A stretch of DNA of 64,000 bases from Turbatrix aceti (taxonomy: Eukaryota; Nematoda; Chromadorea; Rhabditida; Panagrolaimidae), in contig OZ017770.1 of the NCBI GenBank assembly GCA_963969345.1, forward strand, positions 2,489,246 through 2,553,245, written 5' to 3'. The translations under genes were made by a program, and so were the position numbers. The notes below the pieces were generated by a model. The model ran no database searches and was not told the DNA's origin. It saw only the letters and a program-made list of their open reading frames with translations. The first letter of the stretch is position 1. The number at the start of each line of letters is the position of its first letter. Shown here in pieces: positions 21,023 to 30,122 of the stretch.

Positions 21023-21253
21023 AAATTAATTTTTAAAATGTTGAAAAAATGTTTTTCATCTTCAGCAAAAAATGGCAATGCTATTGATATCACATTTGCC
21101 CCTACCCCAGTTACTGGCACAAATTATTTTTTTGTAAACCAAAAATTCAAATTTGTTCATTTTTGATTTTTGATCGTCAAATGACCCATCATTATGATTG
21201 CCTATTTCCAAGGAATTCAAAAATATTTTTTTCAACATTTTTAAAATTAATTT
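21023..21253. repeat. Imperfect inverted repeat (~29-bp core arms)
   Basis: 21023-21051 reads AAATTAATTTTTAAAATGTT..., and 21225-21253 is its reverse complement with one or two mismatches. Weaker inverted similarity appears to continue inward (GGCAATGCTATTG versus GGCAATCATAATG). Probably a decayed MITE or hairpin; no target duplication identified. Confidence 0.55.
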
Positions 21254-21743
21254 AACAGAATCATTTTTTTGTCTTACGCAATCGTCCTTGCGCTATCGCT
21301 CGCTCGCTCACACTCACCCACTTGACCCTGCGCGCCGCCTCCTCCCTCTATCGCGCTTTCGCCATTTTTGATGACAAAATTTTGACAATTATGATAAAGC
21401 GCGCATTATCTTTTTCAAATCAATGGCTCCGGACCTAATGGCCCGCCAAACCGTTATCAGCGTAAAATTTGGATTTTATCGAATATACATACCGTAAAAT
21501 TAAAATTGTGTCTTTGTAAAAACACCTTACTATATAGAGAGGTAAATACTGGTTAGCAGTCAGCAAGTAGCAAACAAAAACAATCTTTTTAATATGAATT
21601 GAGAAGCGTGTTGCGTGTTGCAGAACAATAGTAAAAATCACATTGCAATTACGGTGGCGCCAATTGTAATAAATTTTGGAAAGGTAAACGTGGGTATTCA
21701 TAAATAAAAAAATGTTAGAGTTTTTACAATGACTCTACTCTGT

Positions 21744-23649
21744 CTACCGTGCCGCTATCACTCTGGCAAGGACTTCATTAATAACGTTGAATGCGTATAA
21801 TACGTCGTCATCGGTTGTCTGAGTACTACAGACGACAAAGCGTATGAAGAGTTTACCGTCAATTTTTCCCGGAACAAGATGAATGCGTCCATCATCGTTA
21901 ATTGTTGAAATCAAGCGTTCGTTTGTCGGGTTATCACTATTGTGTCGGAAACAGACAAGTCCAAGATGAGCAGGAACAATTAATTCGTAGTTGTCATCGC
22001 TGATAATTAACTGAGAGAACTTGTTTGCAAGCCTGACACGCTGAAAAGACGAGAAGAGATCACCGGTCATTGCATGTCAAGTAAATTGTCCGTTTTATTT
22101 TATTAAACTCACATTTCGGAGCGTTTGTTGAATGTATGTGATACCAAGTGAGCGAAAGACAAACCAAATTTTGAGAGAACGGAAGCGACGCCCAAGCGCC
22201 ACTTGGAGATGCTGCAATCATTTTTTTCTATTCAATGTATATTTTTAATTTTTGTAAAAATATTTAAAAAAAATGCGTACACGAAAATCAGATGCAACAT
22301 TTTGATATTCATGTTTCAAGTATTCGGCCTCAACGTTAAAATAACGAGTTGCTTCTTGCGCGTTCTTGAACCACATAGGTGAACAATCAAAATTGACAAG
22401 CAGCACCTTGTGTGCATTAAAATTGAACGAGTCGACAAACTCGACGCCGTTCAGAATGTATCTGTACTCTGGGCAAAGTGCAAAACTTCCTGCATAGGCA
22501 GCATCAACGTGCAGCCAAATATTTTCTTTGTTGCATATTGGACCGAGTAGCTCCAAGGGGTCAACAGCGCACGTATTGGTACTGCCGACAGTGGCTATCA
22601 AGATAAAAGGTATCAGCCCGTTGGAACGATCTTTCTGCAATAAAATAGTTGTAAAATCTGCAGAAAAATGTAAATAAAAGTCTGACTTTAATGGCTTCTT
22701 CAAGGGTTTTCGGCGATACAAAGTAATTGCCCAACGGTCCTCCGATTGTAGTTTTTAATTTACGCATCTTGACGCCTGTTAACATTATATCCTTGTCGAC
22801 CGATGAATGTGCTTGATCAGAACAGTACGCAACTAGGTTAGGGAAAATTGATGCGTCGTGACTATCAAAGGTTATGACGTCATCATCCGTCACCGGCTTG
22901 CCTTGTATCCACGTCTGCACAGCAGAAAAAGCTTTGGAAATTGTTTCGTATGTTTTGGAAACCGGATTGTTACGCTTGAACGTCTGCAACGAATATCTTT
23001 CATTCAAGGAAGCTGAAATTCATTCTAGAATGCACACTTACGACGACGGCACGCGCTCGAGCGCTTAGAATAGCCACGAGTGTGGCGTCACTGGCTGTGC
23101 TTTGAATAATGCCCGCACCTGGGCCCTCACTTGAGTGAAGAAAGAATTCCGGAAGTCCGAGAGCCTTGGCCAGCCAATCGACCATCATCATTTCTAGTTC
23201 TGTCATTGATGGACTTGACTTCTGCAAAAAAAAGTACCGTTCAAGGCAATTGCGTATACGGAAGTTCATACAAACCCAGGTAAAGCCAATGCTGGCAATA
23301 CTGGTGCTCAGAATATCGCCAATGACTGCGGGATAACTATTTGCAGTGGGGTAATATGAAAAAAAGTGTGGATGATGCCAGTGTGTATTCTTATCCAGTA
23401 CGACGTTTTCTACATCTTGAAAAATTTTTTGCCAGTCTTCGGGTTCCAGCGGTGCTTCTTGAGGGACCTAAAACTTGAAAGAGTTGCAAGAACTCACCGG
23501 AAGTCATAAGTCATTTATTCACTTACCATGTCATTGATAAATCCAGGCTTAATATCCGGTAATGGTCGACGACTGCGCATGTCATCCCAGTAATCAGCAA
23601 CGATATCAATCATTTCTTTTCCATGTTTTCGTAACGCGTTTGAATCCAT
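21744..23649 (-). CDS. PLP-dependent aromatic amino acid decarboxylase
   Basis: Group II decarboxylase that makes biogenic amines (dopamine, serotonin, tyramine or histamine). Seven exons on the minus strand: 23527-23649, 23276-23467, 23042-23221, 22687-22983, 22281-22634, 22113-22211, 21744-22040, all phase 0; 513 aa. Motifs: SEGPGAGIIQSTASDATLVA, ATVGSTNTCAVDP, HVDAAYAGSFALCPEYR (PLP Asp) and the PLP-lysine segment FNAHKVLLVNFDCSPMW; LGRRFRSLKIWFVFRSLG follows. The PLP segment differs from the usual NPHKW. The sequence is nearer DDC/AADC than HDC, but DDC, tyrosine decarboxylase and related paralogues cannot be told apart by eye. It shares a 206-bp upstream interval with the divergent gene at 23856. 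Confidence 0.93.
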
Positions 23650-23855
23650 GGCAGCAGAGGGAGCAACCGACGGCTAACAACAATTTTAGGGGCTACTACT
23701 GGCTTCGTCAAAAAGCACAATTTTTGAGTTGTAACACAGACAGACCGAGACGCTTACCGCACCTTGCTTGGACAAAGTGTTATCAAGTAAAAGATAGCTT
23801 AAAAGTGAACCAAAGCACCGAAGACAGAAACAGTTTTCACTCTACACAGTTCGGT
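23650..23855. promoter_or_regulatory. Probable bidirectional promoter
   Basis: Only 206 bp separate the start codons of the minus-strand decarboxylase and the plus-strand gene at 23856, so promoters and 5' UTRs of both must lie here or overlap. No TATA box recognised. Confidence 0.5.
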
Positions 23856-25498
23856 ATGCTGCAGCTTGTTCTATTATTCTTTATTGGGTACATCACACTT
23901 GTTGTCCTCCATTATTACTACAAGGAGCCGCCAAAAGTAAATGGAGTATATTCTCAACCCACGGTTTTGTATCCTTTCAAATTTCATTTAATGAAATTTG
24001 TCATTGGGCGTCGTCAGAAAAAAGCCAAGGCTGCTCCGGAAAACGATGAGGTGCTTGAATCTGATATGATGTAATATTTTATTCCTTGCTCCTTTTAGCA
24101 GAAATCCGCAGAAAACTTGATAAACAGCGAGTTTGGTGGAAATGCAAGGGATATCCGTGTTATGGAAAGAAAACATAAATTACCCGCTGGTAATGCAATT
24201 TTTGTCAGTTTTTAAAAACAACTATTGTCTTGTAGACGCTCCAAGGGCCGGTGATTGCGTGTACTTTAATGCTACCAATGCTGATGGCTGGTATTTTACC
24301 CTGGGAATGGCTATGCGTCCCAACGATACCGTTAACCTATTCTTTATCTTAACTATTCCAAATGTGGGGTGCTACGTCAACGAAGAATTGTATACAAACA
24401 CCAATGTTCCGGTAAGTAGAAAATAAAAAGCACCAAACACTGCTAACAATGAAAAATGCAGGCAGAGCCGTCGGAAGATGAATATATCACAAAATCCGGA
24501 TTTCGGGCCAAGTGCATCAAGCCCATGGCCGAGTGGGCCATATCTTTTGATGGAAACCTGGTAGAAGCAATTGAAAATCCTTCTGCGTTTGATGAGGCTA
24601 CTCATGGCCAACCGAAGCCTAAGCAACTCATTCCTGCCAAGTTTGAACTAATTTGGAAAAATCACGGTAAAAATGATATTCCAAAGCATGTATTGTAAAA
24701 AAATAACAACTTAGGCAGTCATTTTGACTTTGACGTAGACGTATCACCGGCAATCATCGCCCGATCCATTGCACTTGAAACATGGACAAAAGAACTTTTT
24801 GAGCGCTTGCGAGAAACTCATCAGACTCACTACGAACAATACGGGCATTTATCAGGAAGTTTTTCTGTCGGAAATTCGGAACTGAAAAACATAGACATGC
24901 TTGGCATGCGTGATCACACTATTACTAAGTACAGAAATTGGTCTAACATTCGACGGTATTTTTTATTTTCAATTGTCTTTAAAACGCTTGGTAAATTTTT
25001 AGATACATCATGATAATGTTTCACCTGGAAGATGGCACTTGTGTCAACACCAGTCTCGTATCCATGCCCGAAACAGTCTTCACTCACCTACATTTTGGAT
25101 ACATTGTGACGCCGTAAGTCGCGAGATTATTAATGAAACACTAAACACAAAATTTAGTAAAAAAGGAAACTTCCCTGTTGATTCCATACAACTTGAGCTT
25201 TATGACGTCGGTGAAAACAAATCATTTCCCAAAAACTACAAGTACTCGTTTGTGGCTGGAGGTGAAACATATTACGTTGAGGTAAGACTTTTAAATGTTA
25301 TGAAAGCCTAAACTACGCATACTTCAGGCGACGAGCAAATCATTTACTCGATTCAAGATGGGCCTGGATCAACAGTGCTACGTCGAAGAGCATCAATGTG
25401 AATTTGTGGTCAACGGACAAAAAGGCTATGGTTTCTCCGAGGCTGAGTACCGCATCGAGCCCTATGACAACGATGTTCACTATCCGACTGTTATTTAA
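23856..25498 (+). CDS. Membrane-anchored protein with RDH-motif lipocalin-like domain (function unknown)
   Basis: 437 aa from eight exons: 23856-24050, 24099-24189, 24236-24411, 24462-24666, 24715-24955, 25003-25113, 25158-25281, 25328-25498. Residues 2-22 form one hydrophobic segment (signal anchor), followed by a short basic stretch and ~370 soluble residues. The central GMRDHTITKYRNWSNIRRY and the downstream SLVSMPETVFTHLHFGYI resemble the RDHSWG-type motif and following strand of beta-barrel domains found next to animal phosphoenolpyruvate-synthase-like proteins and in CrtC/AttH-like lipocalin-fold proteins. An N-terminal beta-sandwich (DGWYFTLGMAMRPNDTVN) fits this. No catalytic residues can be assigned. 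The final ~20 codons are partly duplicated 1.25 kb downstream. Confidence 0.8.
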
Positions 25499-25780
25499 AT
25501 TTAAGACTTTGCGTGTCATAAAATATGATTTGAATGATCTTGACTGCTTTACGACAGATTCTTTTGTGTGAAAACATAAAAAGCACATTTTTTTTGTGTA
25601 AAAAAACAGTTACTCTTTTTCATTGTTTTTTTTTTCTCTGACCAAGATTTTTGTGACTGGCACAGATGCTGGTCTGCAGGGACCGTGCGACAAACAACAC
25701 CCTAGCTGATTTCTGAGAGAATGAAATCATCTTTTGCATGGGCTGGACGCTCGTCATGAGTAAGCATTGTGATCAGGGTT

Positions 25781-25788
25781 CATAAAAC
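25781..25788 (+). promoter_or_regulatory. TATA-like box of small-protein gene A
   Basis: CATAAAAC inside GATCAGGGTTCATAAAAC, ~110 bp before the start codon, conserved in copy B and missing from copy C. Confidence 0.4.
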
Positions 25789-25890
25789 ACCGTTTCACTT
25801 TGCTTTTCATTATGGTTGGGGCATTTACGTTTTTGCCTGCGTTGTCGTGTTGTAGTAAGTTCATACAGCTTTTCAGTTTCGTTCAACGCC

Positions 25891-26202
25891 ATGCCGACTC
25901 CTCTTTGCAACAACGGCGATGTCAACGAGATCCAGCGAATGAGTTATCTGCTCAACATTGATGAACTGGGGGAAATGATTCCGCGCACGGTTGGTCTTGA
26001 CTTTGGCGACGACTATGACTCCGAAGATGTTGTTGACCACGTCCGTACCGCCAACATCCTCGATGACGAGTCGGACGACGGTGAAGATGACTCCTTCTGC
26101 CCCTTCTTGAACTACTACATTATCCTGATGTTATTGCTTATATCCCTGTTTTGGATCCTTGTTGCACGTAGCGTGTCTTCTATGATGTCAGCAACCTCCT
26201 GA
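25891..26202 (+). CDS. Small acidic tail-anchored membrane protein, copy A
   Basis: 103-aa single-exon gene of unrecognised family. Residues 1-70 are soluble and acidic, with an amphipathic segment (NEIQRMSYLLNIDELGEMIP) and an Asp/Glu/Ser cluster (ILDDESDDGEDD). Residues ~74-97 form one hydrophobic helix (NYYIILMLLLISLFWILVA), followed by a short Ser-rich tail. No signal peptide, so a tail-anchored topology with a cytosolic N-terminus is inferred. Reality as a gene is supported by a conserved paralogue in copy B with mainly conservative changes, a shared TATA-like box and AATAAA at 26317. Function unknown. Confidence 0.7.
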   Translation: MPTPLCNNGDVNEIQRMSYLLNIDELGEMIPRTVGLDFGDDYDSEDVVDHVRTANILDDESDDGEDDSFCPFLNYYIILMLLLISLFWILVARSVSSMMSATS

Positions 26203-26684
26203 AGCATGAGCACAATGCCTTCCACAAGAAAAATTGTGGTTCCGACGTAAATACTTGCAACACGTTTAATTTCAACATTTTTAAAATTTGTTTACGTTGA
26301 ATTATGTTTTTGCCGCAATAAATATTTTTGAAAACATCGTTAATGCAAATCAGACAGGTTCCTGAAAGTATCATCCGGAAAAGAATCCGGATACGGGGTT
26401 TACCTAAAAGTATCGTGTTCGGGTTCAGTTGGAAGTTTTTGAGGGAGTTTCAATGGCAACGTCGTTCAATAGGACCAAGCACATTGCGTTTCGGTAACTT
26501 TTTGTAGGGACCAGTCAGATAATCGCACATCCAAGTTGTCAGTGATGCAGTTGTGGCAAGGAGAGAATGCCCTCTGACTGAATGAGTGCACCGAGAAAGA
26601 ATGCGTTGACTTCGCGCTCGGTAAGTCATACCACAGCAGAATCCTTCTCACCTTTATGTTATCCTTTGTGATATGAGCTGCCCT

Positions 26685-26729
26685 GAGGCTGAATACCGCA
26701 TCGAGTCCTATGACAACGATGTTCACTAA
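26685..26729 (+). pseudogene. Duplicated 3' tail of the gene at 23856-25498
   Basis: Matches its last exon (EAEYRIE-YDNDVH with a Pro-to-Ser change), then TAA replaces TAT, ending four codons early. It has no upstream exons and is only a marker of the duplication boundary. Confidence 0.75.
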
Positions 26730-27021
26730 ACGACTGTTATTTAAATTTCAAATTTTTATGACTGAGTACAATAAAAATGATTTGGACTATCTTGGCGTGT
26801 TCAAGCGCGCTTGCAAGCGTGCACTAGATTCTTTTGTGTTAAAACACAAAAATCACAATTTTTTCGTCATTGTTTTTTTTCCTCTGACTAAGGTATTTTA
26901 GTGACTGGCACGGATCTGCAGTGTTCGTGCGACAAACAACGTCCTAGCTGATACTAAGAGAATGAAATCATCTTTTGTATGTGCTGGACACTCGTCACGA
27001 GCATGCATTGTGATCAGGGTT

Positions 27022-27029
27022 CATAAAAC
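27022..27029 (+). promoter_or_regulatory. TATA-like box of small-protein gene B
   Basis: CATAAAAC in the same GATCAGGGTTCATAAAAC context as copy A, ~110 bp before the start codon. Confidence 0.4.
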
Positions 27030-27137
27030 ATCGTTTCACCTTGCTTTTCATTGTGGTGGGGCATTTACGTTTTTGCCTGCATTGTCGTGTTGTAGTGAAT
27101 TCATACAGCTTTTCATCTTTTAGTCTCGTTCAGTGCC

Positions 27138-27455
27138 ATGTCGACTCCTCTTCGCAGCAACAACAACATCAACGATATCCAGCGAATGAGTTATCTACTC
27201 ACCCTTGAGGAACTGTCCGAAATAATTCCGCCCACGGTTAGCATTGACATTGGCAACGACAATGACCCCGAAGATGTTGTTGTTGACAACGTCCGTACCG
27301 CCAACATCCTGGATGACGAGTCCGACGACGGTGAAGAGGACTCGTTCTGCCTCTGCTTCTTAGACTACTATATCTTCCTGATGTTGGCGCTTCTCTCTCT
27401 GTTTTGGATCCTCGTTGCATGGAGCGTGCCTGACAAAGAGCCAGCAACCGCCTAA
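27138..27455 (+). CDS. Small acidic tail-anchored membrane protein, copy B
   Basis: 105 aa, single exon, clear paralogue of copy A: shared DIQRMSYLL, VRTANILDDESDDGE-DSFC, and the hydrophobic segment DYYIFLMLALLSLFWILVAW. It has a longer Asn-rich N-terminus and one extra Val in the acidic loop. Differences from A are mostly conservative and no frame is lost, which suggests selection on the protein. AATAAA near 27549. Family not recognised. Confidence 0.7.
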   Translation: MSTPLRSNNNINDIQRMSYLLTLEELSEIIPPTVSIDIGNDNDPEDVVVDNVRTANILDDESDDGEEDSFCLCFLDYYIFLMLALLSLFWILVAWSVPDKEPATA

Positions 27456-27560
27456 AGTATAACAAAGTTTTTCACAATGATATTTGTAGTGCCGATGTAA
27501 ATCACTGCAATTATTTTGATTATTTTTTATGTTGCTATGCTTGGGCAATAATAAATGTTT

Positions 27561-29019
27561 TTTAAGCAGATGAAACAAAATTTTCCGTGGCATCAAAACC
27601 GCCGGTAAGAACTGAAATCGTTGAATCCAAGGAACTCCGGCAGATTATGTGGTCGTTGTTTTCAAGCTGGTGTCGTGGATTATGCAATAAATGATCTGTT
27701 TGGCAATCGCGCGCAGTGTGTAAACTTAAGCTACGTGCCGGAAGAGAAAAAACATGATGACGGCCTATTTGCGAGCCCAACCCGCTTCCGTTCCCAGCGG
27801 ACGGGAACGGCGTTGGCCGATCGCAGATCTCGGTCGATTAGGCGTAAGCATTATAATGTCTTAACCCTATGTTAGTTTTATTTCACTTTTTCCGATTTCT
27901 ACGTTCTAGTGGTACAAATAAACGTCGGCTTATTACTATTTCAAAGAAGCATTCTTCCGTCTACAAGCCATTACGGTGCATCGGCCGGGAAACGCAAGTC
28001 CTGATGCCATCTAGGATTACAGCTTACAGCGCTGATCGACATGCTGTTGCCAACGTTTTCACCCTGCGACAACAACTTCCGCTGTATATTCAACATCTCA
28101 CGACAGAAAACGTCGCCTCCTGAACAAAACCATATATGTCGCCGCCAGCGAAGTCGCTGGCAACGAGCTCTTGCCAGTTGTCAGCGACAAGCGCTCCCGG
28201 AAGCCCCCCGATCCCCCCGAATCGGCCGGATACATATCCGGCCGCAAAGGGGGGTATATATGCGCTTACGTTTTGCATTTTTGATGTGCTTGGATTGAAC
28301 AAAGAAAGAGCTTTCTACTCTCTCTCTTGGATCGATTGAAAATATAACTTTCTGGAGGAGGACTGCGCCCTTCTGACGAAATTCGACCACATCGCAAAAG
28401 CGTTGATCAGTTTCCAGAATATTCAGGCCAGTATCATTGAAGCGCTACAGCCCCTTAAAAATGATCTGGAAACAACACCTGAAGACACTGTCATGAGGGC
28501 ATTATACGTTCGCAGTCATCATACATCCACCATCGCTGTACGACCCCTATGGATCGTCAACACGGCCATCGTCCGATCAAACGTTATCTATCTCCGTTCG
28601 CACATTCTTATCCTTCTTTCGTACGAATTGTAAGCCTTTGCTTTTTTTTGTATCGTAATACTTTTATATAGTTGAATATTGCATACCCTAACCTATCCCA
28701 GGTTTAATGACTCAAGTTTGTGGAGTCCAATAAAAGTGTATCCGAAAACTTGACAATCGCTTCAACAACTACATTTCACGTCGTCCGCTTTCCACAACAT
28801 CGACTTCCGCCGCCCGTCCCCGATGGCTCCGCAGCTTTTCCTTCCAAACATCGACACGCCGTCCTCCCTCTCAACCGACGTGGTACTACAAAAGCTTCTT
28901 TCCCTGTCCCGTATTCTTCGTTACTGTATTTTGCCCTTACTATTTACACTAAAAATGCCAAAGGCAAAGTATCGTCGTAGTTATTCTCCGTTATTCTCAC
29001 TGGCCATGCGTTGCAAAAC
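27561..29019. other. Intergenic region with hairpins, no clear gene
   Basis: Open frames of 60-90 codons at 27621, 28041, 28403 and 28720 are unrecognised. Strong hairpins occur at ~27787-27812 (CCGTTCCC/GGGAACGG), 28147-28162 (CCAGCGA/TCGCTGG) and 28224-28245 (CGGCCGGATA/TATCCGGCCG), the last flanked by C-runs and G-runs. These may be remnants of mobile elements. Confidence 0.5.
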
Positions 29020-29027
29020 GTTTTGAC

Positions 29028-29147
29028 CAGTGCTGCCGGGTACCCGCCCGAAAACCTGACCCGACCCGACCCGATTTTCGGGCAGGTACCCGAAAATTCG
29101 GGTTTCGGGTAGGGTACCCGAACGGTCGGGTTCTTTTTGCAGCGCTG
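29028..29147. mobile_element. hAT-like MITE, 120 bp
   Basis: Begins CAGTGCTG and ends CAGCGCTG (terminal inverted repeats with one mismatch), with GC-rich internal GGGTACCCG/CGGGT palindromic repeats. It is flanked by 8-bp near-identical duplicates, GTTTTGAC (29020-29027) and GCTTTGAC (29148-29155). A CAG-starting terminus and an 8-bp duplication are hallmarks of the hAT superfamily. No coding capacity. Confidence 0.7.
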
Positions 29148-29240
29148 GCTTTGACATCAACCTCGCCTAACAGTGCCGGTAATTTTTCTGTTTGCCGATC
29201 GCCCATTAATCTTTTATTTTTTTATTGCAAAAGAAACCCA

Positions 29241-29876
29241 ATGCCAAAATATGATCCGCAGTTGTTTGTTTTTGCATATTGTTCTTGCGAGTACCGGAGA
29301 GATCGTGAACGACAACGTTATCGAATAAACACAACCAAATTTTGGAACATAATTTTTTGTTTTTTTTTGTCTTTTCATATGATTTACTTTTTGTACCAGC
29401 TAAATCAGGTAAATCAGTTTTTTGTTGTGATTGCTTTTCTTGCGAATTCTTATGTTGCTATGCTTGGGCAATGCATTCAATGGCAACTCCTTCTGCCAAT
29501 GTTATCAATCACAACGAAGGGACATGTTTTTTCTTACTTCGTGTGTTGTGCCTGTCAAAACAGATTGAGAGAAAAGAGAACACAAAAATCAGACTCATCA
29601 GATGTCCCGAGAGGTCAGACGAGCGTCGATTACGGCATGGACATATCAGTGCGTTCGTCTGATGACGGCCGCTTCTCACGATCTCGCTCGGCAGTGCCGA
29701 GTCGACACGCGCATCAATGGACAGAACGTGTGCAGGGCGAATGGTCGGTCAGTGACTCACGAAGCTCCAGTCGATCATTTTCAATCGTAGAGTTCACTCT
29801 CAGCCAAATAAGGCATAATATCCCTCAAGATAAGCCTTCTCGGCGTATTTTTGGATTCCGAACGAGCATTTTCTGA
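29241..29876 (+). CDS. Uncertain ORF, 211 aa, hydrophobic N-half and Ser/Arg-rich tail
   Basis: Uninterrupted frame from ATG 29241 with two or three hydrophobic stretches (residues ~35-95) and a basic, Ser-rich C-terminus (SDSRSSSRSFSIVEF). The layout resembles the last exon of a multi-pass receptor, but no family was recognised and no upstream exons were found. Bases 29450-29472 are identical to the copy B 3' UTR (27527-27549), so part of the frame may be duplicated non-coding DNA. Treat as a weak candidate. Confidence 0.25.
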   Translation: MPKYDPQLFVFAYCSCEYRRDRERQRYRINTTKFWNIIFCFFLSFHMIYFLYQLNQVNQFFVVIAFLANSYVAMLGQCIQWQLLLPMLSITTKGHVFSYFVCCACQNRLREKRTQKSDSSDVPRGQTSVDYGMDISVRSSDDGRFSRSRSAVPSRHAHQWTERVQGEWSVSDSRSSSRSFSIVEFTLSQIRHNIPQDKPSRRIFGFRTSIF

Positions 29877-30122
29877 CTAGTTTTGATACCCTATTTTTGC
29901 CTTGTCCGAATATCTGCATTTAAATTTTGAATCAATGATTTTGGGTAGGATAGAGTATGATTTATATGATCTTTTCGAAGGTCTACGATGGATTGATTTT
30001 TGTGTTTTGTAAGCATTGTGAAACACTGATTCACCTTGCTCTTTGTGATTAGACATTTACGTTCAAGCCTGCGTTTTCGTGTTTTAGAGGGTTAATACAG
30101 TTTTTCAGTCTCGTTCAATGCC

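Larger units (their letters stand above)
19840..21743. other. Repeat-rich intergenic region
   Basis: Contains the lon-1 3' UTR, a purine tract (20320-20410), two GC-rich palindromes (20299-20322 and 20612-20636), degenerate repeats of CATCTTTCGCCATC (20695 and 20868) and an inverted repeat at 21023-21253. The long open frame across 20197-20670 runs through the palindrome and purine repeats and is not credible as a gene. Confidence 0.6.
25439..26330 (+). repeat. Segmental duplicate, copy A
   Basis: About 0.9 kb starting inside the last exon of the preceding gene and ending near AATAAA at 26317. It aligns along most of its length with 26685-27560 at an offset of ~1246 bp, and more weakly with 29912-30640. 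Confidence 0.8.
26685..27560 (+). repeat. Segmental duplicate, copy B
   Basis: Direct tandem copy of 25439-26330, including the tail of the upstream gene, the promoter and the small gene, ending past AATAAA at ~27551. The 355-bp spacer between A and B is not obviously repeated. Confidence 0.8.

Noticed and set aside
23856..25498. Na+/K+-ATPase beta subunit
   Set aside because: Single N-terminal TM plus large ectodomain suggested it, but the conserved YYPYYGK and paired-Cys signatures are absent and the RDH motif points elsewhere.
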